The notes under the pieces are model-generated. The model searched no databases. It was not told where the DNA came from and worked only from the letters and a program-made list of their open reading frames with translations. DNA of 64,000 bases from Myxococcus stipitatus. GTDB taxonomy: Bacteria; Myxococcota; Myxococcia; Myxococcales; Myxococcaceae. Location of the stretch: NCBI RefSeq assembly GCF_021412625.1, contig NZ_JAKCFI010000003.1, positions 682,001-746,000 of the forward strand. The letters run 5' to 3'. Below, piece after piece: positions 44,012-52,054 of the stretch (its first letter is position 1; the number at the start of each line of letters is the position of its first letter). Made by a program: the position numbers and the translations under genes.

Positions 44012-44521
44012 CTACTCGCGCGCCCCGGAGGACGGCGCCGGGACGTGGCGCCCGGCCGGGGCGGGCGCCGGGGTCCTCGCCCTCCAGGCCACGCGGACCT
44101 CGTAGAGGCCGAGCGCCAGCAGGAAGAGGCCGCCCACCAGGAAGCCGGCCACGCTCTCGAAGACGATGTCGCCCTCGCTGAACAGGCCGTTGGCGAACAG
44201 GCTGCGGACGAACGAGACGACGAGGGCGCCGAGGAGCCAACCGCCGGCGCACGCCTGCGCCAGCCCCGTGATGATTCCCAGGGCGATGGGGACGGAGCGC
44301 TGGGGTTTGTCGCGGTTGAGCTGGAGCGTCACCAGCCCCACGACGACGACCACGCTCAGGACCGCGATGACGATGACCCCCGTGAACAGGGCTCCCAGGG
44401 CATTCTCGGCGCCCTGCGCCCAGGCGGGGGACGCGACGAGGAGGCCGGCTCCGCCGAGGAGTCGGGACAGACGCGGGGGCCTCGCGGAGCGGGGTGGCTG
44501 ACGTGAGTCGAGCGAGCTCAT
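44012..44521 (-). CDS. Small integral membrane protein, unknown
   Basis: 169 residues: a likely signal or first helix (LLGGAGLLVASPAWAQ), then three hydrophobic helices (LFTGVIVIAVLSVVVVVGLVTL, ALGIITGLAQACAGGWLLGALVVSFV, VAGFLVGGLFLLALGLYEV) and a Pro/Ala-rich tail. Not recognised. ATG at 44521 was chosen because the sequence before it is non-coding in character. It diverges from the ABC ATPase gene. Confidence 0.75.
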   Translation of the reverse strand: MSSLDSRQPPRSARPPRLSRLLGGAGLLVASPAWAQGAENALGALFTGVIVIAVLSVVVVVGLVTLQLNRDKPQRSVPIALGIITGLAQACAGGWLLGALVVSFVRSLFANGLFSEGDIVFESVAGFLVGGLFLLALGLYEVRVAWRARTPAPAPAGRHVPAPSSGARE

Positions 44522-44687
44522 GGGTCGCAGCATAGTCCCAGGCTGGAGGTGGAGGCGCGCGCGAGGAGGCTGGCCGCGCCCGAGGTCTCGGGGAGGCTCC
44601 CCGGGCGGAGGGCGAGGGCGGCGCCCACCTGAACCGGTCGCCGGGGCGCATCGGAAATGGGGAAGGTCCCTTGGACGTAGGAGGGCC

Positions 44688-45614
44688 ATGCTCTCCCTCC
44701 GCAACCTGGTGAAGGTCTACCCGGGGCCCGTGTCCGCGCTGCGCGGCGTGGACCTGGACGTACCCCGCGGGATGTTCGGCCTGCTGGGCCCCAACGGCGC
44801 GGGCAAGTCCACGCTGATGAAGATTCTCGCGGGCCTCCTGGAGCCCACCTCGGGCGAGGTGACGCTGGACGGGGTCGACATCGTCCGCCACCCCGAGGCG
44901 CTCCGACCCCACCTGGGCTACCTGCCGCAGGAGTTCGGCTTCTACCCGTACCTCACGGGCGAGGCGATGCTGACGTACCTGCTGAAGCTCAAGGGCGTCA
45001 CCGGGCCGAAGGGCTTGAAGACGCTGTGCGCGGAGCTGCTGGAGCGGGTGAACCTCGGCTTCGCGGCGAAGCGGAAGGTGAAGGAGTATTCGGGAGGCAT
45101 GCGGCAGCGGCTGGGCATCGCCCAGGCGTTGGCGGGCGACCCCAAGCTCATCATCGTGGACGAGCCCACCGCGGGCCTCGACCCCGAGGAGCGCCTGCGC
45201 TTCTACCGGCTGCTGGCGGAGGTGGCCAGCGAGCGCACGGTGCTGCTGTCCACGCACATCGTCGAGGACGTGGCCATGCTGTGCCCGCGCTTCGCGGTCA
45301 TCCGCCAGGGCCGCGTCATGGCCATCACCTCGCCCACGGAGGCGAAGGCCGCCATCCAGGGCACCATCTTCGAGGGCACCGCGTCCGCCGCCGAGCTGGC
45401 GGACCTCCAGCGCACCCGCCGCGTGACGCAGGCCGTGCTCTTCGAGGGGCGCAACCGCGTGCGCATCCACGCGCCGGAAGGTGACGTCCCCGCGGGCTTC
45501 GAGCGCGTCGCGCCCACGCTGGAGGACGCCTATCTGTTGCTCATGAAGGAGCCGCGCGAGCCCGTGGTCGCGCCCGCGCCGGGGACGGACGTGGCGCGCG
45601 AGGTGTCGCGATGA
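44688..45614 (+). CDS. ABC transporter ATP-binding protein
   Basis: 308 residues: Walker A GLLGPNGAGKST, Q-loop YLPQEFG, signature YSGGMRQR, Walker B LIIVDEPT and H-loop STHIVED. A C-terminal domain of 80 residues follows, as in ABC-2 type exporters. ATG at 44688 follows TAGGAGGGCC. Its stop overlaps the start of the permease-peptidase gene (ATGA), so the two are co-translated. Divergent from the small membrane protein. Confidence 0.93.
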   Translation: MLSLRNLVKVYPGPVSALRGVDLDVPRGMFGLLGPNGAGKSTLMKILAGLLEPTSGEVTLDGVDIVRHPEALRPHLGYLPQEFGFYPYLTGEAMLTYLLKLKGVTGPKGLKTLCAELLERVNLGFAAKRKVKEYSGGMRQRLGIAQALAGDPKLIIVDEPTAGLDPEERLRFYRLLAEVASERTVLLSTHIVEDVAMLCPRFAVIRQGRVMAITSPTEAKAAIQGTIFEGTASAAELADLQRTRRVTQAVLFEGRNRVRIHAPEGDVPAGFERVAPTLEDAYLLLMKEPREPVVAPAPGTDVAREVSR

Positions 45615-48600
45615 ACGCGAGCCGGCTGGCCACGGTGGCGCGCACGGAGCTGGCGCACCAACTGCGCCGCCCGCTGTTCGTCATCCTGATGGTCGTCACG
45701 TTCCTGACGGTGGCGGGGTTGGCCTCGGGCAACGTCACCATCGAGTCCGGCGCGAGCCAGGTGGGCGGCCAGAAGGCCTGGGTGACGAGCGAGTTCGCCG
45801 TCTCCCAGACGGTCATCTTCATCACCTTCCTGCTGTACATCTTCTTCGTCGCGGTGGGCGCGGGCATGGGGCTCATCGCGGACGAGGAGGCGCGCATCGG
45901 CCCCATCCTCCACACCTCGCCGCTGACGCCGCGCGAGTACGTGTGGGGCAAGTTCCTCGCGGTGCTGTCGGCCTACCTCCTCGCGCTCGTGGCGCTGGTG
46001 GGCTTCCTGCTGTTCTTCCACCACGTCGTGCCCGCGGGGGAGCACGCGGAGTACCGGGGGCCGTTGTCGCTGCTCAACTACGCGCGCCCGGCGCTCTTCT
46101 TCGGCGTGCCGTTGCTGGTGTTCGTCGCGGGCGCGGCGTTCGCGCTGGGCGAGGGGACGCGGCGGCCGGTGCTCGTCTACTTCCTGCCGGTGGCGATGCT
46201 GCTCGTCTGCTCCTTCTTCCTCTGGGACTGGTCGCCTGGCTGGCTGGACCCGCGGGTGAACCGGCTGCTCCAGGCGGTGGACCCGTCGGGCTTCCGCTGG
46301 CTGAGCGAGACCTGGGTGAAGGTGGACCGGGGCGTGGCCTTCTACAACGCCGAGCGCGTGGGCGTGGACGGCGTCTTCCTGGTCAACCGCCTGGGCTTCC
46401 TGGCGCTGGGCCTGGGCTGCGTGGCGTGGACCGTGCGCCACGTGGAGCGCGGGCTGCGGGGCGCGCCGGTGCGGGCGGTGCGTGGCAAGACGCTCACCGA
46501 CGTCCCCGTCGCCACGCCCGTGGGCATGCTGGCGTACGACGAGGCGCCGCTGGCCTCGCTGCGCATGGAGGCGCGCGCGCCGGGTGTCCTGTCCGGGCTG
46601 TGGGTGGTCGCGCGCGCGGAGGCGCGGGGGCTCCTGTCGCAGCCGGGGCTCTACCTCTTCGTGCCGCTCATCCTGCTCCAGACGGTGGTGCAGGCGATGA
46701 ATCAGCTGGGGCCCTTCGAGACGCGGCTGCTCCTGTCGCCGGGCTTCTTCGCGGTGCGGTCCATGGGCGTGGCGTCCACGCTCGTGTGCCTGCTGCTCAT
46801 GTTCTACACGGTGGAGTCGCTGGAGCGGGAGAAGGCGTGCGACCTGGCGCCCATCCACGACGCGACGCCGGTGCGCACGCTGTCGGTGCTGCTGGGCAAG
46901 GCGCTCGCCAACAGCCTGGTGGGCGTGGCCATCCTGGTGGCGGTGTCGCTGGCGGGCGTGCTCGTGCAGCTCTCCCAGGGACGGGTGCCGCTGACGCTGA
47001 CGCCGTACCTCGTGGTGTGGGGGCTGATGGTGCCCACCTTCCTCGCGTGGACGTGCTTCGTGCTGGTGGCGCGCTCGGTGGCGGGCGGGCGCTTCGGGGC
47101 GTATGGGCTGGCGCTCGCGGCGCTGTGCCTCACGGGCTACGCGGCGGTGCGAGGGCACCTCAACTGGGCGACGAACTGGCCGCTGTGGGGCTCGGTGCTG
47201 TGGTCGGACATGGGCGCGTTCGAGCGGGACCGGGGCGTGCTCCTGCTCAACCGCGTGGGCATGCTGGGGCTGGCCGTCTTCTTCGCGGTGCTGGCGGTGA
47301 GGCTGGACGGACGGCGCGCGCCGGACTCGGTGAACACGCTGGAGCGGCTGCGTCCAGCGGGCCTGCTGCGAGGCGCGTGGCGGATGCTGCCCTGGGCCGT
47401 GGTGCCGCTGGTGGCGTTGCTGCTGGCGGCGGTGGCGGTGGGGCGGGGCGGCCAGGGCGCGGCGGCGAAGAAGCGCGCGAAGGAGTACTGGCAGAAGAAC
47501 CTGGCCACGTGGCTGGGCGCGCCGCAGCCCGCCATCCAGGACGTGGACCTGGACGTCGAACTGGACCCGGCGGCGGGGACGTTCCACACGCGAGGCACGT
47601 ACACGCTGGTGAACCGGCACGAGAAGCCGCTCGCGACGTATGCGCTCACCGGTGGCGACCACTGGGAGGACGTGCGCTGGACGGTGGAGGGTCAGGACGT
47701 CACGCCCGAGGACCGCTCCCGCCTGTATGTCTTCAAGCCGCGGGCGCCGCTGGCGACGGGCGCGGTGGCGCGCGTGGGGTTCGACTTCCACGGCCGCTTC
47801 CCGCCGGGCGCGACGAAGAACGGCGGCAAGACGGACGAGTTCATCCTCCCCTCGGGCGTCGTGCTCACCAGCTTCGGCCCCAGCTTCGCGCCGGTGCTCG
47901 GCTTCCGTGACGACATCGGCATCGACCCGGAGGAGAACAAGTACGAGCCGCGCGTCTACCCGGACGACTACCACGAGGGCCCCACCGAGGCCGCCTGGGG
48001 CACCGGCGTCCCCTTCACCACGCGCATCCGCGTGACGGGGCCGGCGGACTACACGCTCAACTCCGTGGGCGTGCTGGAGAGCGACGAGGTGAAGGACGGG
48101 CGCCGCGTCAGCGTGTGGCGGAGCGACCACCCGGTGAGCATGTTCAACATCGTCGCCGGACGCTGGGCCACGACGCGGGGCGAGGGCACCGCCGTCTTCC
48201 ACCACCCCGCGCACGGCTACAACGTGGAGGCCATGCGCCGGGGGCTGGACGCGGCGCGCCGGTACTATTCGGAGTGGTTCCACCCGTATCCGTGGAGGGA
48301 GCTGAAGCTGTCGGAGTTCCCCGGCCTCGCCACGTACGCGCAGGGCTTCGCGACGAACATCACGTTCTCGGAGAGCATCGGCTTCCTCGCGCGCGACACG
48401 CCGGAGGCGAACGCGGTGCTGCTCATCACCGCGCACGAGGCGGCGCACCAGTGGTGGGGCAACCTGCTCATCCCCGGCAAGGGCCCGGGCGGCGAGGTGC
48501 TGTCGGAGGGCACGTCGCACTACTCCGCGATGAAGCTGATGGAGGTGCTGGAGGGGCCCCAGACGCGGATGGAGATCGCCAAGCGGCTGGAGGAGCGCTA

Positions 48601-49216
48601 CACGCAGAACCGGCGGGTGGATGGAGAGCAGCCGCTGGTGAAGCTCGACAACACGCGCGAGGGTGACAACACCCTCCTCTACGACAAGGGCGGCTGGGTG
48701 TTCACCATGCTGGAGGACCTGATGGGCCGCGAGGCGATGCACGCGGGCCTCCAGGCGTTCCTCCAGCGGTACATCCCCTCCACGGACCACCCGGTGCTCC
48801 AGGACTTCATCGCCACGCTGCGGCCCTTCGCGCCGGACGCCGCGGCCTATGACGCCTTCGTCCAGCAGTGGTTCCGCGAGGTCCACGTCCCCGAGTACCG
48901 CCTGTCCGACGCGCGCGTGAAGCAGGAGGGCGGGCAGTGGGTGGCCACGGTGACGGTGGAGAACGTGGGCGACGGCCGCATGCCGGTGGAGGTCGCGGCG
49001 GTGAAGGGCGAGCGCTTCGCGCCGCGCCAGCCGGGGGAGACCGGCCCCGCGAAGCCGTCTCCGGACTACCGTGACGCGCGCGGCCGGGTGGTGCTGGGCG
49101 CGGGCGAGAAGGCGGAGGTCACGGTGCGCGCCGACTTCGAACCCGAGCGATGGGTGGTGGACCCGGACGTGCGGGTCCTCCAACTGCGCCGGGAGCACGC
49201 GGTGCTGAAGCCGTGA
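45611..49216 (+). CDS. ABC-2 permease fused to M1 aminopeptidase
   Basis: 1201 residues. The N-terminal half is a tandem ABC-2 permease with about 12 hydrophobic helices (VSQTVIFITFLLYIFFVAVGAG, and a second set after residue 330). The C-terminal half (from about 640) is an M1-type zinc aminopeptidase: His 942 in ITAHEAAHQWWGN and the second Glu in VLSEGTSHYS form HEXXH-18-E, with a degenerate GxMEN-like TYAQGFATNITFSE upstream. The same fusion occurs in other bacteria, with the peptidase domain predicted extracytoplasmic. Together with the upstream ATPase it would couple export to peptide trimming. Substrate unknown. Confidence 0.9.
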   Translation: MNASRLATVARTELAHQLRRPLFVILMVVTFLTVAGLASGNVTIESGASQVGGQKAWVTSEFAVSQTVIFITFLLYIFFVAVGAGMGLIADEEARIGPILHTSPLTPREYVWGKFLAVLSAYLLALVALVGFLLFFHHVVPAGEHAEYRGPLSLLNYARPALFFGVPLLVFVAGAAFALGEGTRRPVLVYFLPVAMLLVCSFFLWDWSPGWLDPRVNRLLQAVDPSGFRWLSETWVKVDRGVAFYNAERVGVDGVFLVNRLGFLALGLGCVAWTVRHVERGLRGAPVRAVRGKTLTDVPVATPVGMLAYDEAPLASLRMEARAPGVLSGLWVVARAEARGLLSQPGLYLFVPLILLQTVVQAMNQLGPFETRLLLSPGFFAVRSMGVASTLVCLLLMFYTVESLEREKACDLAPIHDATPVRTLSVLLGKALANSLVGVAILVAVSLAGVLVQLSQGRVPLTLTPYLVVWGLMVPTFLAWTCFVLVARSVAGGRFGAYGLALAALCLTGYAAVRGHLNWATNWPLWGSVLWSDMGAFERDRGVLLLNRVGMLGLAVFFAVLAVRLDGRRAPDSVNTLERLRPAGLLRGAWRMLPWAVVPLVALLLAAVAVGRGGQGAAAKKRAKEYWQKNLATWLGAPQPAIQDVDLDVELDPAAGTFHTRGTYTLVNRHEKPLATYALTGGDHWEDVRWTVEGQDVTPEDRSRLYVFKPRAPLATGAVARVGFDFHGRFPPGATKNGGKTDEFILPSGVVLTSFGPSFAPVLGFRDDIGIDPEENKYEPRVYPDDYHEGPTEAAWGTGVPFTTRIRVTGPADYTLNSVGVLESDEVKDGRRVSVWRSDHPVSMFNIVAGRWATTRGEGTAVFHHPAHGYNVEAMRRGLDAARRYYSEWFHPYPWRELKLSEFPGLATYAQGFATNITFSESIGFLARDTPEANAVLLITAHEAAHQWWGNLLIPGKGPGGEVLSEGTSHYSAMKLMEVLEGPQTRMEIAKRLEERYTQNRRVDGEQPLVKLDNTREGDNTLLYDKGGWVFTMLEDLMGREAMHAGLQAFLQRYIPSTDHPVLQDFIATLRPFAPDAAAYDAFVQQWFREVHVPEYRLSDARVKQEGGQWVATVTVENVGDGRMPVEVAAVKGERFAPRQPGETGPAKPSPDYRDARGRVVLGAGEKAEVTVRADFEPERWVVDPDVRVLQLRREHAVLKP

Positions 49217-49472
49217 CGGCGTGAGGCGGGAGTCCGCGCTCCGCCTCGGGCCGGGGCGCGGCGTCTCCCGCGCCTGACGCGGGCTTCCCGGGCGCGGAGC
49301 GCGCCGCGTGTCAGCGTGTCAGCGCGGGGCCCGGCGCGTTTGTCTGGATGTCGCGGGTATCGTGAGGTGAGCGGGGAATCCTCCTCGGGGCGTCGCTGTG
49401 CACGTGGCTTGCACAACGGGCGTGCGCCCATGGTGACGTCCGTCTCATGGGCGCCAAGGGGGAACCCCATAC
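49217..49472. other. Intergenic region with conserved upstream element of barrel gene 1
   Basis: 256 bases. About 100 bases before the first barrel gene are similar to the DNA before the second one, including the inverted repeat GTGCA-N7-TGCAC at 49398-49414. Confidence 0.5.
49398..49414. promoter_or_regulatory. Inverted repeat upstream of barrel gene 1
   Basis: GTGCACGTGGCTTGCAC: GTGCA, 7 bases, TGCAC. The same arms and spacing recur at 50245-50261 upstream of the paralogue. Candidate regulator site or part of the duplicated promoter. Confidence 0.45.
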
Positions 49473-50135
49473 ATGAAGTCCATCTCGACGCTGTGTCTGT
49501 CGTTCTCGTTGTTTGTCAGCACCCTGGCCCACGCGGACGGACTCGCGGCGGCTCCGCCCGAGAAGCCGGTCCGGGACACGGTGCTGACGGTCTCCTTCTC
49601 GCCCCAGGATTGGGGTGACGTGTCGCTGGAAGCCTCGCGCGTGATGAGCCCGGGCCTGGCCCTGGGGGTGGAGCTGCTGGCGGGGCTGAATCGCAGTGAC
49701 ACGACGTTGGATGTGCTCGCGGTGGATGGATATCTCCACGGGGGCGATGACACCTACGGCTCCTACATGCTGGGCGTGGGGGCCCGGGCCCGCTTCTTCC
49801 TCGCGGGGACCGCGCCGGAAGGCCCGTGGCTGTCTCCCGGGCTGGCGGTGAGTCGCGCGTGGCGTTCCTTCACCTACGACTCCAATGGCCTCCACAACGA
49901 GACGCGGGAGCGTCAGTGGGGGGCCAGTGCGGACCTGCTCGTCGGCTACACCGCCATCGTGGGCAATGGGCTCGTGGTCCAGCTGGGGGTGGGGGGAGAG
50001 GCCCATCATGGTTGGTCCAGACTCGCGTCTCGCTCCACGGGGATTGGAGAGGAGTCGCCGACCGGCTCCTCCACCCGGGCTCGCAAATGGACCCTGAATG
50101 AGCGGCTGGAGCTCTCCGTGGGCTGGGCCCTCTGA
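49473..50135 (+). CDS. Outer-membrane beta-barrel-like protein, paralogue 1
   Basis: 220 residues with a cleavable signal (TLCLSFSLFVSTLAHA). Beta-rich body with alternating pattern (TVLTVSFSPQDWGDVSLEASRVMSP, GVGARARFFLAGTAPEGPWLSPGLAVSRAW, LLVGYTAIVGNGLVVQLGVGGEA) and an aromatic C-terminal strand (ERLELSVGWAL), typical of small outer-membrane barrels. No known family assigned. The next gene is a close paralogue in the same orientation, and the duplicated unit includes upstream DNA. Confidence 0.75.
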   Translation: MKSISTLCLSFSLFVSTLAHADGLAAAPPEKPVRDTVLTVSFSPQDWGDVSLEASRVMSPGLALGVELLAGLNRSDTTLDVLAVDGYLHGGDDTYGSYMLGVGARARFFLAGTAPEGPWLSPGLAVSRAWRSFTYDSNGLHNETRERQWGASADLLVGYTAIVGNGLVVQLGVGGEAHHGWSRLASRSTGIGEESPTGSSTRARKWTLNERLELSVGWAL

Positions 50136-50244
50136 GTGAGTGACCGCCGGCTCCATCCCATCCGTTTCGCGGGGGTGGAGCTGGCGGGTGGGGCTGGCGC
50201 GGGAATCGCCATGGGGGCGGGGAATCTTTCCCGGGCGTGTCGTT

Positions 50245-50261
50245 GTGCACGTGACTTGCAC
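50245..50261. promoter_or_regulatory. Inverted repeat upstream of barrel gene 2
   Basis: GTGCACGTGACTTGCAC, same arms and spacing as 49398-49414, about 60 bases before the second paralogue's start. Confidence 0.45.
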
Positions 50262-50319
50262 GAACGCCGCGTGCCCAGGGAGATGTCAGGCCTGGGCTCT
50301 ACCGGGGGAATACCCACAC

Positions 50320-50985
50320 ATGAAGCCCATCTCGATGCTGTGTCTGTCGTTCCTGTTGTCCGCCAGCGCCACCGCCCACGCGGACGAGCTCGCCGCGGAG
50401 TCACCCGAGGCTCCGGTCCGGGACACGGTGCTGGGGCTGTCCTTCGCGCCGGATGACCTGGGCGCGGTGACGTTGGAGGGGGAGCGGGTGGTGGGCCCGC
50501 GCATGTCCGTGGGCGTGGGCGTGCGCGTGGGCCTGACTCGGGGCGTCGGCTCGACGAAGTCGTTCGGGACGGGGTTGTCGCCGGACGAGGGGGACAACGA
50601 CTACCACTCCTACGTGCTGGGCGTGGGGCCCCGGGTCCGGTTCTTCCTTTCCGGCACCGCGCCGGAGGGCGTGTGGCTGTCTCCGGGGCTGGAGGTGAGC
50701 TACCTGTGGCGCTCCATCGACAATGGGCCGGACTCGCTCCGGCTGGAGCGTCGGGAGCATCAGTGGGGCGCCAGTGGCGTCCTGCTCATCGGCTACACCG
50801 CCATCCTCGGCAAGGGGCTCGTGCTGCAGGCGGGCGTGGGCGGCGAGGTGCGGCACGACTGGTTCGAGTACGAGTCGCACACCAGGACGCTCGGGGTGGA
50901 GAATCCTCAGAGCGTCCTCGGTTCGCGAATCCGGCAGTGGACCGTCAGCGAGCGGCTGGCGCTCACCGTGGGCTGGGCCTTCTGA
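50320..50985 (+). CDS. Outer-membrane beta-barrel-like protein, paralogue 2
   Basis: 221 residues, similar to paralogue 1 along its length (signal ISMLCLSFLLSASATAHA; VRDTVLGLSFAPDDLGAVTLEGERVVGP; GPRVRFFLSGTAPEGVWLSPGLEVSYLWRS; ERLALTVGWAF). Loop regions differ most, as expected for surface-exposed parts. ATG at 50320, where the signal starts. The 3' end overlaps the opposing desaturase gene by 79 bases. Confidence 0.75.
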   Translation: MKPISMLCLSFLLSASATAHADELAAESPEAPVRDTVLGLSFAPDDLGAVTLEGERVVGPRMSVGVGVRVGLTRGVGSTKSFGTGLSPDEGDNDYHSYVLGVGPRVRFFLSGTAPEGVWLSPGLEVSYLWRSIDNGPDSLRLERREHQWGASGVLLIGYTAILGKGLVLQAGVGGEVRHDWFEYESHTRTLGVENPQSVLGSRIRQWTVSERLALTVGWAF

Positions 50986-51863
50986 CGCGGAGGGACGGCG
51001 TGCGCGCCGGGGCGGAGGGGCAGGTTGCCCGGCGTCCTCACGTCGTGGACCAGGCCCAGCGCGGCGAGCAGTCGGATGCACCACCAGCCCGGGTCCGGCT
51101 GTCGCCAGTTCAATCCCATCCGCGCGGAGGCGGGCCAGGCATGGTGGTTGTTGTGCCACGACTCGCCCATGCTCACGAGCGCGAGCCACCCCGCGTTGCG
51201 TCCCTCCTCCGCGCAAGCGGGCAGCGCGTACGCGCGCTCCCCCGCGACATGGCTCACGTAGTGGATGAACCAGAAGCCGTCCTGCGTGAGGGCCAGCCGC
51301 AGCAGCACGCCCCACGTCACCCATGCGGGGCCACCGAGCGCGTAGAGGGCGAGCGCCAGCGGCACCTGGAGCCAGAGGCCCGCGCGCTCCAGGGCTCGGA
51401 ACCACGGGTCCTCCGCGAGGTCCGCGTCCACGGGCGGATACACGGCCTCGTCGCGAGGATGCCACGCGCGGAAGAGGGCGTCGGCCATGGCGCGGCGGAA
51501 GCCATCGCGGTAGCCGAAGTAGGGCGGGCAGTCGGCCTCGGGTTGGTTCTGGTGGAAGTCCCGCCACGCGTGCATGCGGCTCATGCCGATGACGCCGCCC
51601 AGCCCCGCGAGCGCGCCCAACGTGGCCAGCAGCCGCTCCAGCGTGCGTGACGCGCGGAAGGCCTTGTGGATGAGGCCGCGATGGATGCCCACGGAGACAC
51701 CGGGGCCCAGCGTCAGCGCCGTCAGCACCGCGAACACCGCCACCGCGTCCCAGGAATGGAACTCCGCGCAGCCGATGGCGGCGCCCAGGTGGAGGAGGCT
51801 CCATCGCGCCACCTTGCCCGCATCCCACCGCGCCTCGCCCCACCGTGTGTCTCCCCTGTCCAT
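50907..51863 (-). CDS. Acyl-CoA desaturase (membrane di-iron)
   Basis: 318 residues. Histidine boxes: HRGLIH, HAWRDFHQN and HNNHHAWP, with four to five hydrophobic segments (HLGAAIGCAEFHSWDAVAVFAVLTALTLGPGVSVG). It has a long loop between the second and third boxes. It differs from the desaturase at 21562-22359, so the organism has at least two. GAGAGGAG precedes the ATG at 51863. The final 40 residues look non-conserved and run into the opposing barrel gene, a 79-base tail-to-tail overlap. Confidence 0.85.
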   Translation of the reverse strand: MDRGDTRWGEARWDAGKVARWSLLHLGAAIGCAEFHSWDAVAVFAVLTALTLGPGVSVGIHRGLIHKAFRASRTLERLLATLGALAGLGGVIGMSRMHAWRDFHQNQPEADCPPYFGYRDGFRRAMADALFRAWHPRDEAVYPPVDADLAEDPWFRALERAGLWLQVPLALALYALGGPAWVTWGVLLRLALTQDGFWFIHYVSHVAGERAYALPACAEEGRNAGWLALVSMGESWHNNHHAWPASARMGLNWRQPDPGWWCIRLLAALGLVHDVRTPGNLPLRPGAHAVPPRQKAQPTVSASRSLTVHCRIREPRTL

Positions 51864-52054
51864 GTCCCGCTCCTCTCGGACGGGGGCCATCGCAAGGGGC
51901 CTGCCAGGGGACGGCGCTCCTGTTTCCGGGGGCTTGCGCGGGTGCGAGGGCGTGAGTGTCAACGCCGTTCACGACGCGGTGCACACCGCGTGGACGTCGG
52001 GTCGCATGCGCGGCGCGAGGAGTCCGCGGCGCGGCGCTGCTACCGTGCGCCGCC

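Noticed and set aside
45530..49198. 1222-codon minus-strand frame opposite the permease-peptidase gene
   Set aside because: His/Arg/Gln-rich, no motif; high GC leaves few stops on the opposite strand.
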